The translations under genes and the position numbers were made by a program. A DNA stretch of 64,000 bases from Marixanthomonas sp963974425 (GTDB lineage: Bacteria; Bacteroidota; Bacteroidia; Flavobacteriales; Flavobacteriaceae): positions 1-64,000 of the forward strand of contig NZ_CAXBCK010000016.1 in NCBI RefSeq assembly GCF_963974425.1, in the 5' to 3' direction. The notes under the pieces are model-generated. The model saw only the letters and a list, made by a program, of their open reading frames with translations. It was not told the DNA's origin and ran no database searches. Position 1 is the stretch's first letter. The number at the start of each line of letters is the position of its first letter. This document shows, one piece after another, positions 53,425 through 63,295 of this stretch.

Positions 53425-53447
53425 TCACTCAAATAGTAAACTTAAAA

Positions 53448-56400
53448 CTACTCTACAATAAGTTTTTGTGAAATACCTTCTTCGTTTTTCACTATATACG
53501 TCCCGCTTGATAAGCTTGATGTATTAATAGAAGCCACATTAATCGCTTCAACAACTAAACGTCCGCTTATATCAAAAATGCTATAACTTCCTGGTTTGCT
53601 AACAAATACTTGATCATTAGCTGGATTGGGGTATAATACAAACGCCGCTCCTGAAGTAACTCCAAACTCCGGTGTTGAAAGTATCACATTATCTAACGTA
53701 TACATACTTAGCGTAGCACTTACTTCATTTGAAACAATAAGCATTGCTTTTCCGTTAGGGCTTTCCTCAGCAGTTACATAAGCAATCCCTTCTGGACCTA
53801 AATCGCCTGCTTCATCTCCACCTTCCACAGCATCTCTACTGTTTACATATTGTAAGAATACTGGATTAGCTGGATCTGTAATATTGTAAACCATAACACC
53901 ACCTATACGCTCTAATAAGATAAAAGCATAAAATTCATCATTGATTTCTTGAACCAATACACCTTCTGGCTCAGGACCTTTATTATCACTTCGGTTTTTC
54001 AGGTTGTTGTTACTATTACTTGCATTAAAAATAGCTCCGTAAACAGGATCGGCTGCTGTAATAACTTCAAAATCGTTACCACTATCGAAAACTAGGTTTC
54101 CTGTTTCCGCTTCAAAAATACTGAAGGAACGACCACCGAAAATGTGAATCTCTTCAAACAACCCATCACCATTAGCATCTCCAGAACCATTTGTTACGGC
54201 TATTTGAGACAGATTTGAGTCTAATTCTAAAATGTCAATATTACTGAAGACTGCAGGGTCTAGCGTATAATCGCTATCTCCAATTTTTCGTTCTTCTTCG
54301 AACGTATCATACTCACGAGCATCACCTTCGTTTGCTGTAACGATGTAACTTGTCCCGTTCACTTCGTAAAAGGAAATAGCATCTGGCATATACATCCCTT
54401 TTACTGGCCACGAAGCATTGAAGATAAAATCTGTTTCATCTGAAAGGTCCAATGAATTTTCAGGAAGACTATGATCTTTTAATCCGAAAGAAATAACATC
54501 TGTAATTTCCATAGCTACAAGATCTACAATTGCGTAAGCGTTGTTTTCCTGAAGCGTTACATATGCTTTTTGAGAATTAGCCGAAACAGCTATATATTCA
54601 GGCTCCAAATCTTGTGAAACGGAAGCTCCCGGACCAAAAACACGAACACCAGCATCAATTAAATCTGCTTCGGAAGCATCGAAAGCATTAAAGTTAAGCG
54701 TAGTTACACTTGCTTGTGTAATGGAAGCTAAACCTCCGCTTACATCAATTACTGAAATGGTCCCTTCAGGATCGATTGAATAATCATCACTTGGCTGACC
54801 TTCGTTTGCTGATAATAATAGGTTTCCATCGGGTGAGAATGTAATCATATCAGGTAAAACACCAACCTCAACAGCTACTGGGTTATTTCCATCAAGATCT
54901 GAAAATAAAACCAAACCATTGTCTGTTACAGGATCTACTGAAACAGCAGCTGCTACGATACCATTTTTAGTAGCCACACTCTGTACACTTACTCCGCCAA
55001 AATCTGATACATTTACAGTAGCTAACGGCTGAATATTTTCAGGATTTGAAAAATCTACTACTTCAATTGAAGCTGAATTGGTTACATATAATCGTTGTGT
55101 ACTAGCATCGTAAGCAGTGATTTCGGCAGTGCCATCTGCATCTACCAAATAACTAGCGAGGTAATTAACGTCTAATACAGAAGCATCCGTTTCTGGAACC
55201 ACGGTATCATTATCTAAAATATATACTGAGTGAACGTCATTCCCCGAAACAATTGCATTGATCGCATTCTCTAATTCAATTACAAAAAACACATCGCTGT
55301 TATCATCTGTATTGTCTAGAATAGGAATTGTTATGGTTTGAGCAGCATCACTTCCAACAGGGAAAGTTACTGTTTCGGAAGCAGTAAAGGTAAAGTCGGT
55401 TCCTTCAACTGCTGTTCCGCCTCCATTCAATATTACATCTACGGTAGCTTCAATAGCTACAGCTTCTGAAGGGGTTACTGTGATTGTTACTTCTGTTGCA
55501 TCTTCAGAAACTGAATTATATGCTTCATCAAAAGCTATAACAGTCTGTGAAACAGCTAAACCATCACCTGGGGAAGCAATATTAGGTACATCATTAGCGT
55601 CACCACCTTGAGCAATAGTTTCTACAGCGCCGTTTGCGTTACCAACTACACTAAAAGCAACTAGTTCAACATCGTATGACTGACCGTCATTAGCATCAGT
55701 ATCTGGGTATGTAGCATTATCAATTGGCGAAGTGCTCGCAGGATCGCCTGCCCATAGTGTTACAGCATCCCCACCAGCACCTAAACCGGCACCGTCTGTG
55801 TACCCTACTTGAACACCTGTTAAATCTATTACGGGATTCCAAACATCTGTAAACGCGGTAACATCTGCCGTATTATCTGTAATTAAAACAATTACTTTAG
55901 CACCTGGCTGAATTTCAGTAATTCCTTGAATGATATCGGCATCGGTTGGTTCAGCGGACTCATCATCGTAATACAAATCTTCACTTACGCCCGCTTCCCA
56001 AGCTACTGTTCCGTTATTTGTAATTTCGAACCAATCTGCTGTTAAATCGGTTCCACTTTGTCCTGAAAAGATTTCAGTAATGGTAAGTTCGAATGATGCT
56101 AAAGAAGCACCATCACCTGGGGAAGCAATATTAGGTACATCATTAGCGTCACCACCTTGAGCAATAGTTTCGACAGCTCCATTTGCATTACCAACTACAC
56201 TAAAAGCAGCTAGTTCAATATCGTACGACTGACCATCATTAGCATCGGTATCTGGGTATGAAGCACTATCAATTGCCGATGTGCTCGCAGGATCGCCTAA
56301 CCATAAAGTAACAGCATCTCCGCCGCCACCTAAACCGGCACCGTCGGTATACCCTACTTGAACACCTGTTAAATCTATTACGGGGCTCCAAACATCTGTA

Positions 56401-57344
56401 AATGTGGTAACATCTGCCATGTTACCTGTAATTAAAACAATCACTTTAGCACCTGGCTGAATTTCAGTAATTCCTTGAATGATATCGGCATCGGCCGGTT
56501 CAGCAGATTCATCATCGTAATATAAATCTTCACTTACGCCCGCTTCCCAAGCTACTGTTCCATTATTTGTGATTTCGAACCAATCTGCTGTTAAATCGGT
56601 TCCGCTTTGTCCAGAAAAGATTTCAGTAATGGTAAGTTCCAACGGATTTGCAGCAGGTTCTCCTTCAAACTTGATATTATCAAGGTAAAGCGCTTCAGAA
56701 GAAGAATTGGTGCGTACTTCAACAACTAATTTTGCTGTAATGTTATCAGGTACTGAAATGCTTTCAGTTATCCAAGCACCTTCAATGCTTAAATCATTAA
56801 TATCAGTTCCTTCCGTATTAAGGATATCGACCTCAGTACTATTTGTTTCATCTATAACGTAAATACGAATGCGATCATTGCTACTTTCGTTTACAGTACC
56901 GTCACCTTCATAACCGGTTTCGTTTACAAAATAATCAACCGATATAGTATTGTTTGTATAACCTGTAAAGTCTACAGCGTCAAATTCAACAATCATGTTT
57001 CCATCCGTATCAGACATTTGATAACCTTGAATTCCGTCGGTGTAGTTTGTTACATCGCCCGTAAAATCGGTTACACCTACAAAATCACCATCTGTTAATC
57101 CGCTACTTGGCGTATCATAAGGTTCATATTTGGCATCGAAACCTATTTCAGTAGCTACTTGTGTAAAGTCTACCGGTGCCTCATCTGTATTATTTATAAG
57201 GTCGTGTGCAACCGAAGCGTCTCCCGTATCGGTATATTGACTACCAATAGCAGGCTCTTCAAAGCTTGTTTCTGCAATGGTTTCAATTTGTGAAAATGCA
57301 ACAGCACTCATGAAGAAAGCTGCAAAAAAAGTAATTTTTTTCAT
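53448..57344 (-). CDS. Choice-of-anchor I secreted protein with duplicated lamin-tail-like domains, Calx-beta and T9SS sorting domain
   Basis: 1298 residues. Signal peptide (about 1-18). About 20-230: first beta-domain of galactose-binding type. About 235-420 and 418-605: two nearly identical lamin-tail-like domains (ELTITEIFSGQSGTDLTADW in both). About 612-725: a Calx-beta-like domain (VIAFDEAYNSVSEDATEVTI). About 735-1205: choice-of-anchor I, a beta-propeller-type domain with DMITFSPDGNLLLSANEGQP and SYIVTANEGDAREYD. C-terminus YPNPANDQVF to GISQKLIVE is a T9SS type A sorting domain. A cell-surface adhesin or enzyme of unknown ligand. Its own terminator follows. Confidence 0.92.
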   Translation of the reverse strand: MKKITFFAAFFMSAVAFSQIETIAETSFEEPAIGSQYTDTGDASVAHDLINNTDEAPVDFTQVATEIGFDAKYEPYDTPSSGLTDGDFVGVTDFTGDVTNYTDGIQGYQMSDTDGNMIVEFDAVDFTGYTNNTISVDYFVNETGYEGDGTVNESSNDRIRIYVIDETNSTEVDILNTEGTDINDLSIEGAWITESISVPDNITAKLVVEVRTNSSSEALYLDNIKFEGEPAANPLELTITEIFSGQSGTDLTADWFEITNNGTVAWEAGVSEDLYYDDESAEPADADIIQGITEIQPGAKVIVLITGNMADVTTFTDVWSPVIDLTGVQVGYTDGAGLGGGGDAVTLWLGDPASTSAIDSASYPDTDANDGQSYDIELAAFSVVGNANGAVETIAQGGDANDVPNIASPGDGASLASFELTITEIFSGQSGTDLTADWFEITNNGTVAWEAGVSEDLYYDDESAEPTDADIIQGITEIQPGAKVIVLITDNTADVTAFTDVWNPVIDLTGVQVGYTDGAGLGAGGDAVTLWAGDPASTSPIDNATYPDTDANDGQSYDVELVAFSVVGNANGAVETIAQGGDANDVPNIASPGDGLAVSQTVIAFDEAYNSVSEDATEVTITVTPSEAVAIEATVDVILNGGGTAVEGTDFTFTASETVTFPVGSDAAQTITIPILDNTDDNSDVFFVIELENAINAIVSGNDVHSVYILDNDTVVPETDASVLDVNYLASYLVDADGTAEITAYDASTQRLYVTNSASIEVVDFSNPENIQPLATVNVSDFGGVSVQSVATKNGIVAAAVSVDPVTDNGLVLFSDLDGNNPVAVEVGVLPDMITFSPDGNLLLSANEGQPSDDYSIDPEGTISVIDVSGGLASITQASVTTLNFNAFDASEADLIDAGVRVFGPGASVSQDLEPEYIAVSANSQKAYVTLQENNAYAIVDLVAMEITDVISFGLKDHSLPENSLDLSDETDFIFNASWPVKGMYMPDAISFYEVNGTSYIVTANEGDAREYDTFEEERKIGDSDYTLDPAVFSNIDILELDSNLSQIAVTNGSGDANGDGLFEEIHIFGGRSFSIFEAETGNLVFDSGNDFEVITAADPVYGAIFNASNSNNNLKNRSDNKGPEPEGVLVQEINDEFYAFILLERIGGVMVYNITDPANPVFLQYVNSRDAVEGGDEAGDLGPEGIAYVTAEESPNGKAMLIVSNEVSATLSMYTLDNVILSTPEFGVTSGAAFVLYPNPANDQVFVSKPGSYSIFDISGRLVVEAINVASINTSSLSSGTYIVKNEEGISQKLIVE
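55540..56638. repeat. Intragenic tandem duplication, 549 bp
   Basis: Landmarks recur at an exact 549-bp spacing: CCATCACCTGGGGAAGCAAT at 55561 and 56110, and GTTAAATCGGTTCC at 56041 and 56590. 549 bp is 183 codons, in frame. The copies differ mainly at third positions, with a few amino-acid changes. Confidence 0.9.
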
Positions 57345-57548
57345 TATATCAATTTGGTTTTAATTTGAAGCTAAAGTAGCAGGAGTATGTATTAGCAGTC
57401 TTAGCTAAAATTTAAATTAGTGTAAAGAATTTTACAATATGATAGCAGATGAGAGAGATATATTAATTTTAGGTAAAAAAAAAGTTAGGGTGATAGTTAT
57501 AAATTAAATTTCTATTTTTATAGCTATTAACTACTCTAACCCCATATT

Positions 57549-57920
57549 ATGAATTCTACCTATCATTTTGGCTTACTTTTTTTACGTTTAACATTTTCAG
57601 GGATGATGCTTACACACGGTATCCCGAAGTTACTGAACCTTATTCAAGGTGATATTCAGTTTGGCGATCCTATTGGGTTAGGACCTACCGTTTCTTTAAT
57701 TTTAACTGTAATTGGCGAAGCTATTTGCCCTTTACTTATTATTCTAGGGTTAAAAACACGAATTGCAGCTATTCCTACCATAATTACTATGGCAGTTGCT
57801 GCTTTTATTGTTCATGGAAGTGACCCGCTTGGCACTAAAGAGATGGCTTTGCTTTACTTATTTGGTTTTACGGCAATCGCATTGTTAGGTTCGGGACGGT
57901 TTTCGTTGGATAGAAAGTAA
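57549..57920 (+). CDS. DoxX-family membrane protein
   Basis: 123 residues. Four transmembrane helices (LLFLRLTFSGMMLTHGIPKL, then VSLILTVIGEAICPLLIILG, IAAIPTIITMAVAAFIVHG, MALLYLFGFTAIALLG). DoxX/DUF417-like, with the conserved TFSGMMLTHGIPK start and the LFIILG-type second helix. Such proteins are linked to thiosulfate or quinone redox balance and stress resistance in other bacteria, but the exact role is unknown. It ends 18 bp from the convergent holA stop. Confidence 0.92.
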   Translation: MNSTYHFGLLFLRLTFSGMMLTHGIPKLLNLIQGDIQFGDPIGLGPTVSLILTVIGEAICPLLIILGLKTRIAAIPTIITMAVAAFIVHGSDPLGTKEMALLYLFGFTAIALLGSGRFSLDRK

Positions 57921-57938
57921 TTGATAAAGACAAGATAG

Positions 57939-58943
57939 TTAATTGAAAATTTTGACTAACATTTCTTTTAATAAGCCGCCTTGTTCAATATTGGCGGCGC
58001 CAACACCTTTGCTTTTCATATCCACCTCACGAATGCTACTAATTATAGCACTTACTTTTTTCATGGGATAGTTGCGAGCTGCAAGTTGGTAATCTTTAAT
58101 AAAATAAGGACTCACTCCTAATGCTCTTGCAGCTTGGTTTTTATCACTCAATGCATGGTATTTTAGCAGCTTTGAAAAGAATGAATACATGAGTGCCACC
58201 GTCATAACCATTGGATTATTTTTCGGGTTTTGCCCAAAATATTGAACTATGGAATATGCCTTTTTAATATCGCGTGCACCAATGGCGTTTTGTAGTTCGA
58301 AGTTATTAAAGTCTTTGCTTATCCCAATGTTACGTTCAATAAGTTGTGGGGTTATTTGCTCACCAGGCTGTATAATGAGTTGCAGTTTTTGCAGTTCGTT
58401 GTTTACCTTGCTTAGATCATTACCCAAAAACTCTGTAAGCATTTGCGCGGCTTTAGGCGTAATAGTATACCCTTTTCCCGCTAAAACTCGCTTAATCCAA
58501 TCGGGAACTTGATTTTCATACAGTTTTTTACTTTCAAAAAGAACACCGGTTTTTTTAATTTCCTTGGCTAGCTTTTTTCTAGCATCTAGTTTTTTATACT
58601 TGTAGCAAAGCACCAATACCGTGGTGGGTTGTGGATCTTTAACATAAGCTACCAGATTCTCAATGGTTCGGGAAAGGTCTTGTGCCTCTTTTACAATCAC
58701 CACTTGCCTTTCGGCCATCATGGGGTATCGTTTGGCATTACTCACAATCTCGTCAATAGTAACATCACGACCGTACAGAACCATTTGGTTAAACCCTTTT
58801 TCTTCTTCTGAAAGAATTTTATCCTCAATATAATTTGCAATGCCATCAATATAATAGGGTTCTTCACCCATTAAAAAATAAACGGGTTTTATGTTTCCGC
58901 TTTTTATATCGTTTATAATGGTTTTGGCTTTATCTAAGGGCAT
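57939..58943 (-). CDS. holA: DNA polymerase III delta subunit
   Basis: 334 residues from the ATG at 58943 (MPLDKAKTIINDIKSGNIKP). HolA is the clamp-loader subunit that opens the sliding clamp. The AAA+-like N-terminal domain has YFLMGEEPYYIDGIANYIED, and the helical middle and C-terminal collar have NLVAYVKDPQPTTVLVLCYK, LTEFLGNDLSKVNNELQKL and a PYFIKDYQLAARNYPMKK end. The upstream Met at 58997 adds an 18-residue extension that overlaps the promoter of the divergent HsdR-N gene (TTG at 59001), so the shorter start is preferred. Confidence 0.93.
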   Translation of the reverse strand: MPLDKAKTIINDIKSGNIKPVYFLMGEEPYYIDGIANYIEDKILSEEEKGFNQMVLYGRDVTIDEIVSNAKRYPMMAERQVVIVKEAQDLSRTIENLVAYVKDPQPTTVLVLCYKYKKLDARKKLAKEIKKTGVLFESKKLYENQVPDWIKRVLAGKGYTITPKAAQMLTEFLGNDLSKVNNELQKLQLIIQPGEQITPQLIERNIGISKDFNNFELQNAIGARDIKKAYSIVQYFGQNPKNNPMVMTVALMYSFFSKLLKYHALSDKNQAARALGVSPYFIKDYQLAARNYPMKKVSAIISSIREVDMKSKGVGAANIEQGGLLKEMLVKIFN

Positions 58944-59000
58944 GCTTAAACGTGAGGCTTTTGATTTATAATTTATTTGAAAAAACGCTTCGGGCAAATT

Positions 59001-59030
59001 TTGAACCTACTAAAGGAAACTGTTACTTTG
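59001..59030 (+). promoter_or_regulatory. Predicted promoter of the HsdR-N gene
   Basis: TTG at 59001-59003, 19 bases, then TTACTTTG at 59023-59030 (one mismatch to TAnnTTTG). The ATG at 59035 is only 5 bases after the box, so the transcript may be leaderless. Confidence 0.45.
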
Positions 59031-59034
59031 CTAT

Positions 59035-59475
59035 ATGCATCAGTTAAACTTTCCAAAATATCAGTTTCGTTTCAAAAGTAGCGAAAACAAAACATTGATC
59101 TTTGACGAAATTAGGAAAAAATTTATAATCCTCACTCCTGAAGAATGGGTTCGGCAACATGTAGTTCGGTTTTTGATTTCAGAAAAAAAGTATTCAAAAT
59201 CTTTAATTAATGTTGAAAAGCAACTTAAGGTTAAGGATACGATAAAAAGATATGATGTTGTAGTCTATAATCGAGACGGAAGTATCTTTTTAATTGTAGA
59301 GTGTAAAGCGCCTTCTATTTCTATAACACAACAAACTTTTGATCAAATTGCACGATACAACTTGGTCGCTAACGCTACGTATTTAATGGTCACAAATGGA
59401 TTAGAACATTACTATTGCCAAATGGATTATGAAAATGAAAAGTATATTTTTTTAAGAGATCTTCCTGTTAAGTAG
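59035..59475 (+). CDS. HsdR N-terminal (PD-(D/E)xK) domain protein, stand-alone
   Basis: 146 residues. The whole protein is the N-terminal domain of type I restriction R subunits: LTPEEWVRQHVVRFLISEKK, then RYDVVVYNRDGSIFLIVECK with D and ExK of a nuclease core, AISITQQTFDQIARYN and YLMVTNGLEHYYCQ. No helicase, HsdM or HsdS gene is near, so this is not a complete restriction system. Similar single-domain genes beside holA are common in Bacteroidota as I recall, so it is probably a housekeeping nuclease of unknown role. Convergent with the next gene, 10 bp apart. Confidence 0.88.
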   Translation: MHQLNFPKYQFRFKSSENKTLIFDEIRKKFIILTPEEWVRQHVVRFLISEKKYSKSLINVEKQLKVKDTIKRYDVVVYNRDGSIFLIVECKAPSISITQQTFDQIARYNLVANATYLMVTNGLEHYYCQMDYENEKYIFLRDLPVK

Positions 59476-59485
59476 GAGACAAGAA

Positions 59486-59929
59486 TCAATCTTTATTCTT
59501 TAATTTCATTTGATATAAATGAAACCCCTTTGCCCAGAAGTTCTTTTCAACATTTTCTAATATAAAACCCATTTTTTCATAGAACTGATACACAAGTTGG
59601 CTCGTTCTCACTTCGATTATTTTTACTTTTTGATTCCCTTTCAAGTGATTAATGCGATGTTGTAGTAACTTCTTACCTATTCCTTTTCCTTGTGAATTAG
59701 GATTAATTATATCCCACGAAATTCGGGCAATTTTTTCTGTAGTAAGGTAATTAATTCCGCCAGAGCCAATTATTATATTATCTTCTTCAACTACAAAATA
59801 ATCTTCTATTTCGTGCTCAAGATAATAATCTAAATCTTTTTCTTCAGAAGCATCAAAAAATTCAGGAATGTTTAATTGTAAAAGCTCTAATACTTTTGTT
59901 TTATCCTTATATGAATATGCTCTAATCAT
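59486..59929 (-). CDS. GNAT-family N-acetyltransferase
   Basis: 147 residues with the GNAT order. N-terminal IRAYSYKDKTKVLELL, the central beta strand YFVVEEDNIIIGSGGINYL, motif A NPNSQGKGIGKKLLQHRINH (QGKGIG binds acetyl-CoA), and C-terminal TSQLVYQFYEKMGFILEN. The substrate cannot be deduced. It is 15 bp upstream of nothing but lies directly after recQ on the same strand (gap 15 bp), so the two may be co-transcribed. Confidence 0.93.
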   Translation of the reverse strand: MIRAYSYKDKTKVLELLQLNIPEFFDASEEKDLDYYLEHEIEDYFVVEEDNIIIGSGGINYLTTEKIARISWDIINPNSQGKGIGKKLLQHRINHLKGNQKVKIIEVRTSQLVYQFYEKMGFILENVEKNFWAKGFHLYQMKLKNKD

Positions 59930-59944
59930 TTTTCTAAATGATCT

Positions 59945-62137
59945 TTAATTAGCCACATCACTTATAAATTTAATTCGGTAAAGGCGTAATTCTTCTTCAT
60001 CATAATCACCATCAAACTCTTCCATGGCTTCGTCTATCTTATCGCTTTCAGCTTCTAGAAAATATTCGTGTACTTCTTCTTGCTGATCTTCATCTAAAAT
60101 ATCTTCAAGCCAATAATCGATATTCAGTTTAGTACCACTGTAAACTATCGCTTCCATTTCTTTAATGAATTCATTCATATCCAATCCCTTTCCGTTCGCA
60201 ATAGTATCTAAAGGAAGTTTTTTATCTACATTTTGAATAATATATAGTTTTAAGGCACTATTAGTTCCTGTAGACTTTACCACAAAATCATCGGGACGTA
60301 GAATGTCATTTTCTTCAACATATCGCTCAATTAAAGCGATAAAACTTTTACCAAATTTTTTCGCCTTGCTTTCCCCTACTCCATGAACATTGGACAACTC
60401 ATCCATGGTAATAGGATATTTTAACGCCATGTCTTCTAGCGAAGGATCTTGAAAAATAACAAATGGTGGCAAATCCTTTTTATCTGCCACTTTTTTACGT
60501 TCAGCTTTTAATAATCTAAACAAATTTTTATCTGCTGAATCTCCTGCTTTTTGATTGGTAACAATAGCATCATCATTAGCTTCTTTAAAGCTGTGGTCTT
60601 CTGTCATCATAAAGCTAGAAGGAGATTGCATAAAATCTCTTCCTTTGTCGGTTAACTTAACTACACCATAGGTTTCTATATCTTTTCGTATATATCTAGC
60701 TACTAATAACTGACGTAAAAGAGCCATCCAGTAAGAAGGTTCTTTTTCTTTTCCTGCACCGAAAAAAGGTTGTGTATCTGTTCGGTGCGATTTAATCATC
60801 GCATTGGCTTTACCCGCCAGCACATTTACTACTTCTTTTGCTTTATACTGTTGTTTGGTTTTTTCTACAATACTTAATAATAAGGACACGTCTTCTTTAG
60901 CTTCGTGCTTCTTTTTAGGGTAGCGCATATTATCATCCATATCACCACCTTCTCCAGTTTTATTGTCAAACTTTTCACCAAAATAATGAAGAATGAATTT
61001 TCTACGAGAAATAGATGATTCAGCAAATGCTACAACTTCTTGTAAGAGGGCATGACCAATTTCCTGTTCGGCAACTGGCTTTCCACTCATAAATTTTTCA
61101 AGTTTTTCAATGTCTTTATAACTGTAAAAAGCCAAGCAATGTCCTTCTCCTCCATCACGACCTGCTCTACCGGTTTCTTGATAATAACTTTCAATGCTTT
61201 TAGGAATATCGTTATGTATTACAAATCGCACATCGGGTTTATCTATACCCATACCAAAAGCGATGGTAGCCACCACAATATCGGTGTCTTCCTTTAAAAA
61301 CATATCTTGATGTTTCACTCTCTTTTTAGCATCTAAACCTGCGTGGTACGGTACAGCTTTTAGACCGTTTACCTGTAGAGTTTGGGCAAGTTCTTCTACC
61401 CGTTTTCGGCTAAGACAATAAATAATTCCGCTTTTGCCTTCGTTCTTTTTAACAAAACGAATTATATCTGCATCTACACTTTTCGTTTTCGGCCTTATTT
61501 CATAATACAGGTTAGGTCTATTAAAAGAAGCTTTAAACGTATTGGCATCTTGAATGCTTAAGTTTTTTAAAATATCTTCTTGTACTTTCGGGGTTGCCGT
61601 TGCCGTCAGTCCTATTATGGGAATATTATCCCCTATGCGCTCAATAATTTTTCGTAAATTTCTGTATTCAGGTCTAAAATCGTGTCCCCATTCGCTTATA
61701 CAATGCGCTTCATCAATCGCCATAAAAGAAATAGTCTGCGATTGTAAAAAGTTAACGTATTCATCTTTTGTAAGCGACTCCGGGGCTACATAAAGTAATT
61801 TTGTAATACCGTTTTCGATATCACTTTTTACTTTTCTTACCTCGGTTTTATTTAATGAAGAATTTAGTACGTGGGCAATTCCTTCTTCAGAAGAAAGAGA
61901 ACGTAGAGCATCCACTTGATTTTTCATCAATGCTATTAAAGGAGAAACTACAATGGCAGTTCCTTCTTGAATTAATGCGGGGAGTTGATAACAAAGAGAT
62001 TTCCCTCCTCCTGTTGGCATAATAACAAAGGTATTATTACCACCAAGAATACTTTTAACTACTTCTTCTTGAAGTCCTTTAAAAGCACTGAATCCAAAAT
62101 GTTGTTTGAGTGCTGCGTATAATTCGGTATCGGTCAC
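59945..62137 (-). CDS. recQ: ATP-dependent DNA helicase RecQ
   Basis: 730 residues. Superfamily 2 helicase with 3'-5' polarity used in recombination and repair. Walker A FVIMPTGGGKSLCYQLPAL (about 34-52), box AIDEAHCISEWGHDFRPEY, GLTATATPKVQ, Q-type motif YHAGLDAKKR and TGRAGRDGGEGHC. A winged-helix/RQC region and an HRDC domain (about 530-620, DNLFRLLKAERKKVADKK with LPPFVIFQD) follow, then an acidic C-terminal tail with LDEDQQEEVHEYF. Length and order are usual for Bacteroidota RecQ. Confidence 0.97.
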   Translation of the reverse strand: MTDTELYAALKQHFGFSAFKGLQEEVVKSILGGNNTFVIMPTGGGKSLCYQLPALIQEGTAIVVSPLIALMKNQVDALRSLSSEEGIAHVLNSSLNKTEVRKVKSDIENGITKLLYVAPESLTKDEYVNFLQSQTISFMAIDEAHCISEWGHDFRPEYRNLRKIIERIGDNIPIIGLTATATPKVQEDILKNLSIQDANTFKASFNRPNLYYEIRPKTKSVDADIIRFVKKNEGKSGIIYCLSRKRVEELAQTLQVNGLKAVPYHAGLDAKKRVKHQDMFLKEDTDIVVATIAFGMGIDKPDVRFVIHNDIPKSIESYYQETGRAGRDGGEGHCLAFYSYKDIEKLEKFMSGKPVAEQEIGHALLQEVVAFAESSISRRKFILHYFGEKFDNKTGEGGDMDDNMRYPKKKHEAKEDVSLLLSIVEKTKQQYKAKEVVNVLAGKANAMIKSHRTDTQPFFGAGKEKEPSYWMALLRQLLVARYIRKDIETYGVVKLTDKGRDFMQSPSSFMMTEDHSFKEANDDAIVTNQKAGDSADKNLFRLLKAERKKVADKKDLPPFVIFQDPSLEDMALKYPITMDELSNVHGVGESKAKKFGKSFIALIERYVEENDILRPDDFVVKSTGTNSALKLYIIQNVDKKLPLDTIANGKGLDMNEFIKEMEAIVYSGTKLNIDYWLEDILDEDQQEEVHEYFLEAESDKIDEAMEEFDGDYDEEELRLYRIKFISDVAN

Positions 62138-62214
62138 GCTGCTATATAAATTTTAATTATTAATATAAAAAGGAAGTAAAATTAAATTGCCATAACACAG
62201 GAACAATTGTAATT

Positions 62215-62244
62215 TTGCAACCAACAATGTAAAACGTATCTTTA
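62215..62244 (+). promoter_or_regulatory. Predicted promoter of kdsD-tatC
   Basis: TTG at 62215-62217, 19 bases, then TATCTTTA at 62237-62244. One mismatch (final A for G) to TTG-N19-TAnnTTTG. The start codon at 62330 leaves a leader of about 80 bases. Confidence 0.6.
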
Positions 62245-62329
62245 AACAGAAGTTTAAGCCAGTTAGTGCATTTTGCATTTTCAATATACTAATTTCTGAA
62301 ACAGTTTCAAACATTCAAAAGCTTAAAAT

Positions 62330-63295
62330 TTGAACAAAGAACAACAAATTATTTCTGTAGCAAAAAAAACTATAGAGACTGAAAGTGAAGCTATTGCAAA
62401 TTTAGCACCTTTAGTTGATGCTGAATTTGCTGCTGCAGTAGACTATATATTTAACTCTCAAGGTAGGGTTATTATTACAGGAATAGGCAAAAGTGCAAAT
62501 ATTGCCACTAAAATAGTTGCCACTTTAAACTCTACTGGAACGCCTGCCATATTTATGCATGCTGCAGATGCTATTCACGGCGATTTAGGGACTATACTTA
62601 AAAACGATACTGTTATCTGTATTTCTAAAAGTGGGAATACACCTGAGATAAAAGTGCTCGTTCCGCTAATTAAAGCAAGTGATAACAAACTCATAGCCAT
62701 AACCTCTAATAAAGATTCCTTTTTAGGTAAAAAAGCAGACTATGTAATGCACGCTTATGTTGAAAAAGAAGCTTGCCCTAACAATCTTGCTCCTACTACA
62801 AGTACCACGGCACAATTAGTAATTGGTGATGCTTTAGCAATGGCATTATTAGATTTACGTGGCTTTTCTAGTAAAGATTTTGCAAAATTCCACCCAGGAG
62901 GAGCTTTAGGAAAAAAATTATACTTGCGGGTAAGCGATCTTACTTCGTTGAATGAAAAACCACAAGTACACCCTGACACAGAACTTAAAGACGTTATTGT
63001 TGAAATTTCAGAAAAAATGCTTGGGGTCGCTGCTGTTATTGAAAACGGAACTATTATCGGAATTATCACTGACGGCGATTTACGTAGGATGTTAAGCAAA
63101 ATGGACAACCTAAAAGGGATAACAGCAAAAGATATTATGACCAAAAATCCGAAGAAAATTGAAAACGATGCAATGGCCGTTGAGGCTATTAAAACGATGG
63201 ACGATTTTGGTATTACGCAGTTATTAGCCGAAAAAAATGGGAAGTATGCGGGTATTGTTCACATTCACAACCTTACTAAAGAAGGCATTATTTAA
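62330..63295 (+). CDS. kdsD: Arabinose-5-phosphate isomerase (KpsF/GutQ family)
   Basis: 321 residues. Makes D-arabinose 5-phosphate for KDO in lipopolysaccharide. SIS domain (about 35-180: RVIITGIGKSANIATKIVAT, ICISKSGNTPEIKVLVPLI, the NNLAPTTSTTAQL loop), then two CBS domains (about 200-320: VIVEISEKMLGVAAVIENG with IITDGDLRRML, and IMTKNPKKIENDAMAVEAIK with GIVHIHNLTKEGII). The initiator is TTG, with no suitable ATG nearby. The stop TAA overlaps the tatC start by one base, so the two are translationally coupled. Confidence 0.92.
   Translation: MNKEQQIISVAKKTIETESEAIANLAPLVDAEFAAAVDYIFNSQGRVIITGIGKSANIATKIVATLNSTGTPAIFMHAADAIHGDLGTILKNDTVICISKSGNTPEIKVLVPLIKASDNKLIAITSNKDSFLGKKADYVMHAYVEKEACPNNLAPTTSTTAQLVIGDALAMALLDLRGFSSKDFAKFHPGGALGKKLYLRVSDLTSLNEKPQVHPDTELKDVIVEISEKMLGVAAVIENGTIIGIITDGDLRRMLSKMDNLKGITAKDIMTKNPKKIENDAMAVEAIKTMDDFGITQLLAEKNGKYAGIVHIHNLTKEGII

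Noticed and set aside
57421..57436. TGTAAAGAATTTTACA palindrome upstream of doxX and the anchor I gene
   Set aside because: Sixteen bases of A/T-rich sequence with only 6-bp arms, easily found by chance here.
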